From: CAZMNY01 sp964567745
GTDB taxonomy: Bacteria; Planctomycetota; Planctomycetia; Pirellulales; Pirellulaceae
Reading direction: 5' to 3'
Length of the DNA: 55,783 nt
Assembly (NCBI GenBank): GCA_964567745.1
Contig: CAZMNY010000052.1
Coordinates: forward strand, 1-55,783
Shown here piece after piece: positions 8,920-17,214 of this stretch. The notes beneath the pieces were generated by a model that ran no database searches, was not told the origin of the DNA, and saw only the letters and a list, made by a program, of their open reading frames with translations. A program made the position numbers and the translations under genes. Position 1 is the stretch's first letter; each line of letters starts with the position of its first letter.

Positions 8920-9930
8920 CTATACGCTGTGGTATTCGCGGTACCAATCGACAAATAGTTGGACCCCTTGTTCAATCGACGTGCTCGGCCGAAATCCAAC
9001 GTCGTTCGCTAGATCATCAATGTTGGCGAAGGTTGCGGGGACATCGCCCAATTGCATGGGCATCATTCGCTTTTCCGCCTGCCTCCCCAAATAGTTTTCA
9101 AGCACTTCGATCAAATACAACAACTCGACCGGTTCGTTGTTGCCAATGTTGTATATGTGATACGGCGCGCTGCTCGTACCTGGATCTGGATCGCTCGATT
9201 GCCAGGACTCGTCTGGCGTCGCAGTCTTGTCGGCTGTGCGAATAACGCCTTCAACAATGTCGTCGACGTAAGTGAAATCGCGTTTCATTTGCCCCCGATT
9301 GTAGACCTGAATAGGGTCTCCAGCGAGAATCGCCTTGGTGAACAAGAATAGCGCCATGTCGGGCCGGCCCCAGGGACCATAGACCGTAAAGAAACGAAGT
9401 CCCGTCGTCGGCATTGCGTATAGATGGCTATAGGAATGAGCCATCAACTCGTTTGCTTTCTTCGATGCGGCGTAAAGGCTTACCGGATGATCCACATTGT
9501 CGTGAATGGAAAACGGCATCTTCGTGCTCGCGCCGTAGACCGAACTGGACGACGCGTACACCAGATGATCGACGGCGTGGTGTCGACATGTTTCCAGGAT
9601 GTTCCCGAAGCCAACCAGGTTGCTCTGGATGTACGACTCGGGGTGCTCCAATGAATAGCGAACACCAGCTTGTGCGGCCAAATTGATGACAATTTTCGGC
9701 CGTTTGCGACCGACGAGTTCGTGCAGCGAAGAGGCATCTGCAATATCCAGCAGATGAAAGCTCATGTTCGACTGGTTTTCGATTTGGGCCAGTCGATCAC
9801 GCTTGAGCTGAACGGAATAATAGTCGTTCAGATTGTCGATCCCGATGACCTCATCGCCTCGAGCGAGCAGCTTTTGGCAAACGTGGAATCCGATGAAACC
9901 CGCCGCGCCGGTAACCAAGTATCTAGTCAT
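8920..9930 (-). CDS. UDP-glucuronate 4-epimerase (CapI/GAE-like SDR)
   Basis: A 336-residue extended short-chain dehydrogenase. It would interconvert UDP-glucuronate and UDP-galacturonate. It has the NAD motif TGAAGFIG at residues 7-14, the DNLNDYY segment that marks UDP-glucuronate 4-epimerases of the CapI type, the ASSSSVYG stretch and the catalytic SLYAASKKANE (Tyr-x3-Lys). The C-terminal FRPSTSIEQGVQLFVDWYREY is also typical. It appears to be a single-gene unit bounded upstream by a repeat copy (9961-10037). It links to the uronic acid theme of the locus; its substrate would come from a UDP-sugar dehydrogenase. Confidence 0.88.
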   Translation of the reverse strand: MTRYLVTGAAGFIGFHVCQKLLARGDEVIGIDNLNDYYSVQLKRDRLAQIENQSNMSFHLLDIADASSLHELVGRKRPKIVINLAAQAGVRYSLEHPESYIQSNLVGFGNILETCRHHAVDHLVYASSSSVYGASTKMPFSIHDNVDHPVSLYAASKKANELMAHSYSHLYAMPTTGLRFFTVYGPWGRPDMALFLFTKAILAGDPIQVYNRGQMKRDFTYVDDIVEGVIRTADKTATPDESWQSSDPDPGTSSAPYHIYNIGNNEPVELLYLIEVLENYLGRQAEKRMMPMQLGDVPATFANIDDLANDVGFRPSTSIEQGVQLFVDWYREYHSV

Positions 9931-9960
9931 TTTTTGTTGCTTCGGTTTTGTTCACAATTC

Positions 9961-10037
9961 ACCCAGGCCGGCGTTCGCGCGGCAGAGACCGAGTTCGCTC
10001 TACGCTGGGCTCACCAACGGACGACCCTACGGGCCTA
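9961..10037 (+). repeat. Dispersed nested-hairpin repeat, copy A
   Basis: A copy of the ~77-bp dispersed intergenic repeat. Its body runs from ACCCAGG through CGCTCTACGCTGGGCTCA to ACGGACGACCCTACGGGCCT. The inner stem (CGCGGC side) is degraded here. It lies in the 176-bp gap between the epimerase and the YdcF gene. Close to it, GCGATACAG occurs twice. Confidence 0.8.
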
Positions 10038-10106
10038 CGGACAGACAATACATTCACGTTCATTATGACTCGCGGCGATACAGCGTGCGCGGGCGATACA
10101 GGCGAC

Positions 10107-10874
10107 TTAATTCCAGCCGCGAATACGGTAGTAAAGCAACGCCATCCATTCTTTGACGACCCAGCTCGATGCGCTCATGCCGTCAACCTGTGGGATCCAG
10201 GTCTCGTCTAGCTCGCGAATCAAGTCGGCTGATTCGGCGCCACAGGGTGCCGCGATCGTTTGGTGACCAAGTTTCGTGAAACATCGTTCGGCTCGGTTCA
10301 TGTGTCGGGCGTGGGTGACGAGCAAAACTGTTTCAAAGTGCCGCTTTTTCATGACGGATACGGCTTGCACGGCGTTCTCACGCGTCGACTTGGATGTCGA
10401 CTCCAGAATCATGTCGTCGCGTGCAACTCCTAAGAATGCAAGCGCATCCGCCATGACGCCCGCCTCTGTCGCTCGCGAGTCTTCAGCTTCCGTTGCGCCT
10501 CCGCAAAGTATCAAGGGGCACTTGTGTGATTTGTATAAGCTGGCCGCATAAAGGCAGCGGGAATAACTGCTAGACGAAACTTGCGCATGTGTTTGGTAAT
10601 CATTCGGAGGAGAGAGTCCGCCCCCGAGGACGATGATTGCGTCCACCTGCTCAGGCATTTCCGTCAACGGCGGGTGAGACCACTCCAATGTCGCCATCAT
10701 CAGTCGCCCCACAACCGGCATTGACATGGCAAACAAGAGCACCAAGCTGCCAACCAACGGATAGGTCGCTCTCTTCGGTGCCAACTTGCGACGCATCACC
10801 CAGGCCAACACAACAGCCTGCAACATTAGCAAGGCAAGGTATGGCTGAACCGTCGCTTTTAAGATTGAGTACAT
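10107..10874 (-). CDS. YdcF/ElyC/SanA family (DUF218) membrane-anchored protein
   Basis: A 255-residue protein with two N-terminal membrane segments (about 10-30 and 38-58) followed by a DUF218 domain. The domain has VDAIIVLGGGLSPP, the CGGATEAEDSRATEAGVMAD stretch, ILESTSKSTRENA and VLLVTHARHMNRAERCF. These match the YdcF/ElyC/SanA Rossmann-like fold, linked in other bacteria to envelope and undecaprenyl-phosphate related functions. The biochemical activity is not firmly known. It is the last gene of the unit that contains the exosortase, with a possible small membrane ORF just upstream. I take the domain to be periplasmic; that is an inference. Confidence 0.85.
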   Translation of the reverse strand: MYSILKATVQPYLALLMLQAVVLAWVMRRKLAPKRATYPLVGSLVLLFAMSMPVVGRLMMATLEWSHPPLTEMPEQVDAIIVLGGGLSPPNDYQTHAQVSSSSYSRCLYAASLYKSHKCPLILCGGATEAEDSRATEAGVMADALAFLGVARDDMILESTSKSTRENAVQAVSVMKKRHFETVLLVTHARHMNRAERCFTKLGHQTIAAPCGAESADLIRELDETWIPQVDGMSASSWVVKEWMALLYYRIRGWN

Positions 10875-10913
10875 AAGTTGAGTTGAGAGAATCTTGAGGC
10901 GAGCGGCGTGAGA

Positions 10914-11093
10914 TCAGAGACCAAAGACGAGAAGCCAAGACGCGAACGAAAACAAGCAAAGCATCGTCAGAACCTTAGGCCCACAGGGTCGGCCGTTCTT
11001 GAGCCGAGGGTACAGCTTCTCGCTGCGTTTGCTGCGAAGCGCTGCCTTGGGCGGGTCTTCGGCCGTTGACTGATCGAAACGTGTCGGTGACAT
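10914..11093 (-). CDS. Possible small single-pass membrane protein containing a repeat copy
   Basis: A 59-codon frame between the glycosyltransferase-deacetylase gene (35 nt away) and ydcF (39 nt away). The ATG at 11093 follows a purine-rich AAAGGGAAAAGGAAG, a good ribosome binding region. The product starts polar, has a basic middle with LYPRLKNGRPCGPK, and ends in a hydrophobic helix (VLTMLCLFSFASWLLVFGL). The basic middle is encoded by dispersed repeat copy B (10975-11056). It may be a real small membrane protein that has absorbed the repeat, or a chance frame. No family is recognised. Confidence 0.4.
   Translation of the reverse strand: MSPTRFDQSTAEDPPKAALRSKRSEKLYPRLKNGRPCGPKVLTMLCLFSFASWLLVFGL
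10975..11056 (-). repeat. Dispersed nested-hairpin repeat, copy B (diverged)
   Basis: A diverged copy on the minus strand, with CTGTACCCTCGGCTCA, ACGGCCGACCCTGTGGGCCTAA and a changed inner part. It sits inside the possible small ORF 10914-11093 and reads in the same direction. The frame encodes the LYP-x-L-x-x-G-x-P-x-GP peptide also seen when copies C, D and F are translated. Confidence 0.65.
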
Positions 11094-11128
11094 CTTCCTT
11101 TTCCCTTTCGCACGAAATGTCTGTCGAA

Positions 11129-13348
11129 TCAATGCACAGGCAAGCCGGCGTCCAATTCGCTTGTCATGTCGCCCATCGTTTTGATTTCCAGTTGGCCAGC
11201 GTCACAGAGTCGTCTCGCTTCATGCAAGATCTGGTCCATGCCATCGAGCAGTTCGTCGCTTCGCACGCCAAGGTTGAAGGGATGGGTCCAGAGGTGAAAA
11301 ACGCGATTCTGCTCAGCCGCAAGTCGCAAACCCTTGATGGCCTTGCGCACGCGTTGGCCGACGCTGACGCGCTTCCCAACACTCATGAATGGCGAGTAGA
11401 ACTGGGATGATGGCAATACCCACAGCCCGCACGGCAGTCGCTCGGGCAATTCGACTCGCGGGGGTCGAGCAAGCTTGGCGTCGACCAAACGCATGGCAGC
11501 CGGAACCCTCACCCCGGGTAGCGACTCGAACCATTTGTTTTCCGGCCCGCGAATGCAGCGAAACCCTTCTTCGACCAGCACATCAAAATGGGCCATCTTA
11601 GCTTTGGGGTAGATGAACGACGTCGGTTGATCCAAATAGAGTTCATCGCAAAGGACGCGAAATCGTTGCAGTTCTTCACGAAACGCATCGCGGCCAGCAG
11701 CTCCCGGTTTGATGAATCGGTGAGTTAGCGTATGACAACCGATCTCTTGGTTGACTGGGTGTGAAGCGAGCATCTCCAGAATATCTTCGGCATACCAATG
11801 TGGATGCGTGGTCGAGTTTCCAACTGGGATGTCGGAAAAACTTGCGTCGGCGAGCCAGGGATGGCGTTCGCGCTTGCCGCCCATCAGCAGCGCTCCGACG
11901 ATGGCCCATGTCGCCGGCGCATCGTATCGCTCAAATAATTTCAGCAGACCCGAAATCGCCTCGCGGGTTCCCTCCCAAAATGGTTTGCAGTGCCGAGCAG
12001 CCGGTCGGCCTCGGGTGCCCCATGCGAGTTCGAAGTCGAACGACATGAGCATGACGCCTTTTTCTATCCGAGCCGGCTCGCCGACGGAATGCGCCGGGTG
12101 TTCGCTACGCAACATTTCTTCGTACAAATTGGTAGTTTGCTGAACGACCGTCCGCTCATCGAATTTGTTTACGGCCATTTCTCTACCCGCGCGGCCCATC
12201 GTCTTCCGTAGCGATTCGTCGCCTAGCAGCGTTTGCATCGCATCGGCCAGGGCGTCCGAATCGCGAGGGGGAACCAGCAAGCCATTGTGACCGTGCGTAA
12301 CGACGTCGCGACAACCGGCGACATCGCTGGCAACAACCGGTTTTTCCATCGCTGCCGCCTCCAGCAAGACGCGTGGGGCCCCTTCTCGGTATGACGGCAG
12401 CACCACTAAGTCGGCTTTCCGCATCTGCCGCTCGATTCCGTCAACATGCCCAGGAAATTCGATCAGGCCTTCTCCGCGCCATCGATCCAGACAAGCGTCG
12501 TCAATGGATGAGGGGTTTCCTGGGTCGGGCGAGCCGCATGCGACGAATGTCGCTCGGCTTCCACGCTCGTGGTTCAGTTCGGTCGCCCTGACAAACTCAC
12601 GGATTCCTTTCTCCTCCAACAGCCGCCCGGCAAACAAGACGCAAGGCCGTTCGTTCGTATCAGCCGCTGCGGAATCGTCGGGAGCGAAACGCTTCAAGTC
12701 GACTCCGGATCCCTGGGTCAGTGTCGCGCGCGCCGCAAGTTCGTGCGTGTGGTTGGAGAGGGCTGTGAGGTCGTCGAGATTCTGAAAGATCGGCCGAGCG
12801 CCCTGAGTCGTCAGGGCCCAACGATACCACCGCCTAATCCATGGCCTGACCAGCCGAGCAGCGGGGCGGTTAGAAACGAATACGTGCCCAAGCCCTGTGA
12901 CGTTGTTCACGATTCGCTGAACGCCCGCCTGCTTGGCCGCCAACGTCCCATACAGAATCGACTTGATCGTAAAATGATGAACCAAGTCTGGCGTTTCTTC
13001 GCGATAAATCTGGCGGAGCCGAACAACAGACCCCCAATCTCTCAACGGGTTCATGCTCGCTCGATCCAGTTTCCAATCGATCCATCGCGCGCCGTGGTCT
13101 GACAGCGATTCGACGTACCTGTCGCGCGGACATACGGCCACCACATCACAGCCTTCTTGGGCCAACGCGCGAATCAGTCCGCGGCGAAAATTATGCAAGT
13201 TCCAAGCGGTGTTGGCGACGAGCAAGACCTTGCGTGCGTGTCCGCTGCGCGGCTGTCGAGCGGGCGCGGCGATGTCCCGCGGACGATCGACGGTGGGCGT
13301 CGGCCTACTCGAGCTACCTGTCATGCTATCTGCCGGCCTACTTGTCAT
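11129..13348 (-). CDS. Fusion: GT-B glycosyltransferase (GT4) plus polysaccharide deacetylase-like domain
   Basis: A 739-residue two-domain protein. About residues 35-425 are a GT4-type glycosyltransferase: KVLLVANTAWNLHNFR, VHHFTIKSILYG, NNVTGLGHVF, then the donor-site region SYREGAPRVLLEAAAMEKPV. From about residue 431 a polysaccharide-deacetylase-fold domain follows, with SFDFELAWG (metal-binding Asp), ATWAIVG and the metal motif CHTLTH (about 538-543). The frame extends to 13510, but that part overlaps the TPR gene. The ATG at 13348 gives an 11-nt overlap with the TPR stop, the style seen elsewhere in this locus; ATG 13324 is an alternative. The fusion would add a sugar and process or edit a glycan, both on the cytoplasmic side since no signal is visible. 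Confidence 0.87.
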   Translation of the reverse strand: MTSRPADSMTGSSSRPTPTVDRPRDIAAPARQPRSGHARKVLLVANTAWNLHNFRRGLIRALAQEGCDVVAVCPRDRYVESLSDHGARWIDWKLDRASMNPLRDWGSVVRLRQIYREETPDLVHHFTIKSILYGTLAAKQAGVQRIVNNVTGLGHVFVSNRPAARLVRPWIRRWYRWALTTQGARPIFQNLDDLTALSNHTHELAARATLTQGSGVDLKRFAPDDSAAADTNERPCVLFAGRLLEEKGIREFVRATELNHERGSRATFVACGSPDPGNPSSIDDACLDRWRGEGLIEFPGHVDGIERQMRKADLVVLPSYREGAPRVLLEAAAMEKPVVASDVAGCRDVVTHGHNGLLVPPRDSDALADAMQTLLGDESLRKTMGRAGREMAVNKFDERTVVQQTTNLYEEMLRSEHPAHSVGEPARIEKGVMLMSFDFELAWGTRGRPAARHCKPFWEGTREAISGLLKLFERYDAPATWAIVGALLMGGKRERHPWLADASFSDIPVGNSTTHPHWYAEDILEMLASHPVNQEIGCHTLTHRFIKPGAAGRDAFREELQRFRVLCDELYLDQPTSFIYPKAKMAHFDVLVEEGFRCIRGPENKWFESLPGVRVPAAMRLVDAKLARPPRVELPERLPCGLWVLPSSQFYSPFMSVGKRVSVGQRVRKAIKGLRLAAEQNRVFHLWTHPFNLGVRSDELLDGMDQILHEARRLCDAGQLEIKTMGDMTSELDAGLPVH

Positions 13349-15002
13349 GTGACTCGCTGGCTTGCTTGGCGAAATGGGCCGCCAGCTCGAGGTGTTTTTC
13401 GGCCAGTCGATGCCGTCCGAGCTTCGCGTAGGTTGTCGCCAACGCGGTGTGCAGGTTCGAGTCTTCCGGGATGCCGCGCAAAGCAAACTCAAGATCATCG
13501 AGGGCTTCATGCCAGCGCTCCATCTTGACCAGAATCTGCCCCTTCGTGTCTCGATAGGCTGCGTTCTCTGGCCACTGCCGCAACACAGAAGCGATAAGCT
13601 CCAACGCGCGAGGCAGTTGAGGCTCCTCTTTGTGGGTCAAGATCCACGCCAGGTTGTTTGCCACCGGACCGAGCGTTTCGTCCAGCTTGTAGGCTCGCTC
13701 GAAATGGAAGATCGCCGTCTCTTTTTCATCCGCCTCCCACGACTTGCAGCCTAACACAAAATGGGCAAACGCGTTGGCGTAGCCGCTGGCGATTAAAGCC
13801 TCCAGCATCTGACTCGTCGCTGCAAGGCTCTTCTCCGTCGACTCTCCCAAAGCAAGCAGTCGGGTCAACGCCTCTCGCGAATCCGGATCGTGCAACAGTG
13901 CGATCCTCAGCAGTTCGAGCTTAAGAGCCGGATTGGTGGATGCCGAGTCGTGCAGCTTATCGAATCGTGTGATAAACGCGTGGGCAATAGCGCGGGAAAA
14001 TGGACCGTTGGGGTGCAGCACTTGCCCTTCCCGCAAGAGTTTTATCGCGCCGTCGAAATCGTCCAGATTCACTAGGATGCTCGCGAGTCGCAGTCGAGCG
14101 TCCTTATTCATCGGATCGCGACGGACGGCCAATCGATAGTGATTATTGGCCCTTCGCAAAGCCTCCTTGCCTTCCTCTTCCCGGCCCAAGCTTCCCAACA
14201 GCATCGCCAGTTCGAAGTTCAGCTTCCGCTCAAACTTGCAAGCGTGTACGAGAAAAGAGACGGCTTCATCGTTTCGATTCACAGCTACTAGGAATTGCGA
14301 CATCCGCAGGTTGACTTCGGGAGAATCGGGCAAAGCCTGCTGAGCTCGAGTCAAATGGGTGTAAGCCGCGTCCAACTTCTCAGGAGACTGATAGGTCTTG
14401 CTGTCCATCAACATCCGGTGGGCGACCCACAAATGAGCCCTACCGAACCCATTTGCATCGAACGAGGCCAAATCGCGCATGATCGCTTCGGCCCGCTCAA
14501 CCTCGTCCAAGCCCACTAGGCTCAGAGCCAAATCAAACTGGCTTTTCTGTTTTCCGCCATCCAACGAGACCAATCGCTCATAGTAGACTCGCGCCGAATC
14601 GAAGTTGCCCCGAGCATACGCGTTGACGGCAGCATTGCGATAGCTGACGACCAAATCGTTTTGAGCGTGCCGGGCGGCGAGGGCCATCGAAACGACAGCG
14701 ATGCCGCCGAACAGAGCCGGGCAACTTTGCAAAAGCACTCGGCCGGTTCGACGTTTCCAAATCCGAGCGACGCCCGTCAGCAGGAACGCGCCGACATTCC
14801 AAACGCCTCGCACCAGGTAGACTAAGACGAGCCATGGCGAGAGGAGTATTCGCCGCAACACACGGCCGGTCTTTCGCCATCCGCCTGGGGCCTCGCCCCA
14901 CGATGTGTCGCTGCGTGTCCAGAACATCGCCGAACGTTTGAGGCGCCGAACGAGCGTTTGTTTGCGTCGCGAATTCTTCTTGTTCTTGCGTTTCTTGCTC
15001 AT
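13338..15002 (-). CDS. TPR-repeat membrane-anchored protein
   Basis: A 554-residue protein starting MSKKRKNKKNSRRKQ. The earlier in-frame codon at 15026 has no ribosome binding site. The very basic N-terminus precedes two hydrophobic segments (about 55-75 and 92-115). The rest is tetratricopeptide repeats, with NAYARGNFDSARVYYERLV, QFDLALSLVGLDEVERAEAI, FHFERAYKLDETLGPVANNLAW and HEALDDLEFALRGIPEDSN. The TPR part would scaffold protein complexes, probably outside the membrane. It sits between the exosortase and the fusion transferase in one unit; TPR proteins are frequent in exosortase/EPS loci. Confidence 0.87.
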   Translation of the reverse strand: MSKKRKNKKNSRRKQTLVRRLKRSAMFWTRSDTSWGEAPGGWRKTGRVLRRILLSPWLVLVYLVRGVWNVGAFLLTGVARIWKRRTGRVLLQSCPALFGGIAVVSMALAARHAQNDLVVSYRNAAVNAYARGNFDSARVYYERLVSLDGGKQKSQFDLALSLVGLDEVERAEAIMRDLASFDANGFGRAHLWVAHRMLMDSKTYQSPEKLDAAYTHLTRAQQALPDSPEVNLRMSQFLVAVNRNDEAVSFLVHACKFERKLNFELAMLLGSLGREEEGKEALRRANNHYRLAVRRDPMNKDARLRLASILVNLDDFDGAIKLLREGQVLHPNGPFSRAIAHAFITRFDKLHDSASTNPALKLELLRIALLHDPDSREALTRLLALGESTEKSLAATSQMLEALIASGYANAFAHFVLGCKSWEADEKETAIFHFERAYKLDETLGPVANNLAWILTHKEEPQLPRALELIASVLRQWPENAAYRDTKGQILVKMERWHEALDDLEFALRGIPEDSNLHTALATTYAKLGRHRLAEKHLELAAHFAKQASESHDK

Positions 15003-15055
15003 GGGCTGTCGTTTCCAAACCAGCAATTCACCGGGGCGAGCCCGAGGTGAGGGAG

Positions 15056-16882
15056 CTAGTCTCTAGCCGCTCCTTCCTCTCCGACCAGTTTGGAAAGGAC
15101 GCTATGAAAGAAACGGTCTAGCTGAATGATTTCGTCGCGAGCTAGCGGAGCGGTGGTTTCTCGGTAGACTTGCACTTGATAAGTGGTGCTATCCGGTCGG
15201 GCATGTTGGTCATCCGAGTTGGACATCCTACCCAGTAGTTCCGCCAGTTTCGGGAATCGGCGAATCGCTCGAAATGAGGCGTAGGTCTCGGCGGGAATCG
15301 CCGCTCGGTTCTGCTGATCGAAGACAGCGTAGAGAACCGTTGCGTGTTGGCCGAGGCCCTTATCGACTTGCATTTGCACGTAGTCGCGAATCAGCTGATC
15401 GGCGGGGCCGGATTGCTTGCGAATCTCGCTACCGACAACTTTCCAACCCTGGCCTTCAAAACAGCCCGTTAGGTTGTGCCAACCAACAAACGGACCATCA
15501 ATCGAGACGATAAGTTGATCGTCGCCTTTCTCGAAATACCAAAGTCGCGAGAACTCTCCATTAGGATCATCTGGATTGCGGGTCAAGTCTTGGAAATCGG
15601 CTTGTTTCCATCCCGCGATTTCGGTGGGCAAGGTCGATGCGGAGGTCTCGGCGATTTGCTTAACTTCCACTTCCCTATCCTCGACTTTGCCAAGAACTCC
15701 TGCCATCGCAAACTGGGCGATGCCAAGTGCGGCAAACACGACGGCCAACGACACTGTTTCCAGCCAACTCAATCGCGACGTCTTCGGTCTAGACCGCCGT
15801 TTCCCGGCTGTTCGCTTCTCATTCTTTTCGTCTGTGTCGTGGCTTTCGTCACTTTGCGCGTCGCCAGATCTTGACGGTCCCCCTTGCTTTGTCCGAGTCG
15901 TATCTTCTCCTGTCGACCCGCTCTTGCGGCGGAACCAAGGTCGATCCCACCATCGCTTTTTTCGTGAGCGGCGCGATCCGCTCTGATAGAAGTAGGTGGA
16001 AAGTTCAAACGGGTAAGGGAACAGCAATAACAAGCATCTCTCGCTGCTGGCGATCATCAACAGGCTCGTCGCGAATGAGATCACGCCAACCATATCGTGC
16101 CCGATCCCATCGGCGATCGGCAGATCCCAGCGACTGCAAAGCACCGTCACCAGAGTGACTCGAGTTGCGTTTACGACGAGCACCCAGAAGATCGTCGCTA
16201 GCAGCAGACTTACGAAGCGCGGTAAGCCGCGTTTCAGTTGAATCGAGTAGAACGCAGTGCAAGTAATCGCAGCGAACAACGAGTGGATTCCGCTGCACGC
16301 TTCCTCAACCAGGAAGGAACGGCGTGGCAACTCGAGAACGACACCGGCGACAACGTGGCGATAGCCGAACAGGTCAAGCACGCCGCTGGCCCATTGTGTG
16401 GCCAGTCGTTGCAGCCCCATGATCAGGAATGCATCGAGTCCCATGGGCAAGGGAACGGCCAACAAAAGAAACGCCCACGCAGGCAGCATGCGAACAAGCA
16501 GGGTTCGACCGCCGAGCAAATAAATACCGGTCCAGAGCGCGACCATAGCGGAGATAGCCGCAACCCATGGCGAGTCGAGCAGAATAGCTGACATCAGCAT
16601 CAGCGCGGAGGCACCTGCCAGCATCACTCGCCAAACGCCTCTTCCGCCTCGCAACAACTGACCTTTTTCCCATCGTTGATAGCTCAGGTATCCGGCGCCG
16701 ATCAGGATCAACGGAAAGAACTGATAGTGTTCAATCGCCCACATCCTCCTGCCCAAACGCAGCAGCAGCGGAACGTGAGCCGCCAACATCACGCCGACCG
16801 CTGCAAGAGCATAACGCTCCTGGTTCAGCAAGGCTGAGCCGGTGCGATCGGGATGATTCGTGGTGGTTATCGATTCAGACAT
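15056..16882 (-). CDS. xrtU: Exosortase (XrtU-type) with fused EpsI-like C-terminal domain
   Basis: A 608-residue integral membrane protein. Several membrane helices (about 25-290) hold the exosortase catalytic set: Cys196 in EEACSGIHSL, Arg241 in NATRV and His262 in DGIGHDMVG. It would cut and transfer PEP-CTERM proteins near their C-terminal membrane helix. A charged linker (about 305-375) leads to another helix and an EpsI/DUF3485-like domain (LPTEIAGWKQ, GWHNLTGCFEGQGWKVVG). This fused arrangement fits the planctomycete exosortase type U. The ATG at 16882 with GAGAAAA just upstream is preferred to the in-frame codon at 16921. Its likely substrate is encoded at 18648-19469. Confidence 0.9.
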   Translation of the reverse strand: MSESITTTNHPDRTGSALLNQERYALAAVGVMLAAHVPLLLRLGRRMWAIEHYQFFPLILIGAGYLSYQRWEKGQLLRGGRGVWRVMLAGASALMLMSAILLDSPWVAAISAMVALWTGIYLLGGRTLLVRMLPAWAFLLLAVPLPMGLDAFLIMGLQRLATQWASGVLDLFGYRHVVAGVVLELPRRSFLVEEACSGIHSLFAAITCTAFYSIQLKRGLPRFVSLLLATIFWVLVVNATRVTLVTVLCSRWDLPIADGIGHDMVGVISFATSLLMIASSERCLLLLFPYPFELSTYFYQSGSRRSRKKRWWDRPWFRRKSGSTGEDTTRTKQGGPSRSGDAQSDESHDTDEKNEKRTAGKRRSRPKTSRLSWLETVSLAVVFAALGIAQFAMAGVLGKVEDREVEVKQIAETSASTLPTEIAGWKQADFQDLTRNPDDPNGEFSRLWYFEKGDDQLIVSIDGPFVGWHNLTGCFEGQGWKVVGSEIRKQSGPADQLIRDYVQMQVDKGLGQHATVLYAVFDQQNRAAIPAETYASFRAIRRFPKLAELLGRMSNSDDQHARPDSTTYQVQVYRETTAPLARDEIIQLDRFFHSVLSKLVGEEGAARD

Positions 16883-16970
16883 TTTTTCTCGATATTGCAC
16901 CGAGGACGGCGTTACGCTCACGCAAGACCGCGCACGGGGCGACGTTCACATAAAAACCGTGCACAACCAT

Positions 16971-17048
16971 ACCCAGGGCGGCGCTGGCGCGGCAGTGCCG
17001 CGTTCGCTCTACCCTGGGCTTACATACGGACAACCCTTCGGGCCTAAA
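16971..17048 (+). repeat. Dispersed nested-hairpin repeat, copy C
   Basis: Well-preserved copy. Outer stem CCCAGGG (16972-16978) pairs with CCCTGGG (17012-17018). Inner stem CGCGGC (16988-16993) pairs with GCCGCG (16997-17002), loop AGT. The tail ACCCTTCGGGCC can form a short C(UUCG)G hairpin if transcribed. It lies between the exosortase start and the GT2 gene, in tandem with copy D. Confidence 0.88.
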
Positions 17049-17096
17049 ATTTGATTCCGACCAGGGCGCGCTCTGGGCGTAATATTCAATTCCGAA

Positions 17097-17172
17097 CAGG
17101 GCGGCGCTTTCGCGGCTGAGGCCGCGTTCGCTCTACCCTGGGCTCACATACGGACGACCCTTCGGGCCTAAA
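17097..17172 (+). repeat. Dispersed nested-hairpin repeat, copy D
   Basis: Direct tandem partner of copy C, 48 bp further on. Inner stem CGCGGC (17111-17116) and GCCGCG (17121-17126) with loop TGAG; outer CAGGG (17097-17101) with CCCTG (17136-17140). A short partial unit (CCAGGGCGCGCTCTGGGCG, 17060-17078) lies between C and D. Together they fill most of the 332-bp gap, in which no gene is seen. Confidence 0.88.
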
Positions 17173-17214
17173 TTCCTCACAAGTTCGATTCCGACCCGTG
17201 GTTGTGTGTCGTTT

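Noticed and set aside
13349..13510. N-terminal extension of the glycosyltransferase-deacetylase fusion
   Set aside because: It is out-of-frame shadow of the TPR gene and has no motif; ATG at 13348 fits the overlap pattern of the locus.
16853..17054. Short plus-strand ORFs with LYPGLTYGQPFGP-like peptide
   Set aside because: They are translations of repeat copies C and D without start signals, recurring wherever the repeat occurs.
9961..17172. CRISPR array
   Set aside because: Repeat copies are far apart, diverged, in both orientations and without regular spacers or cas genes.
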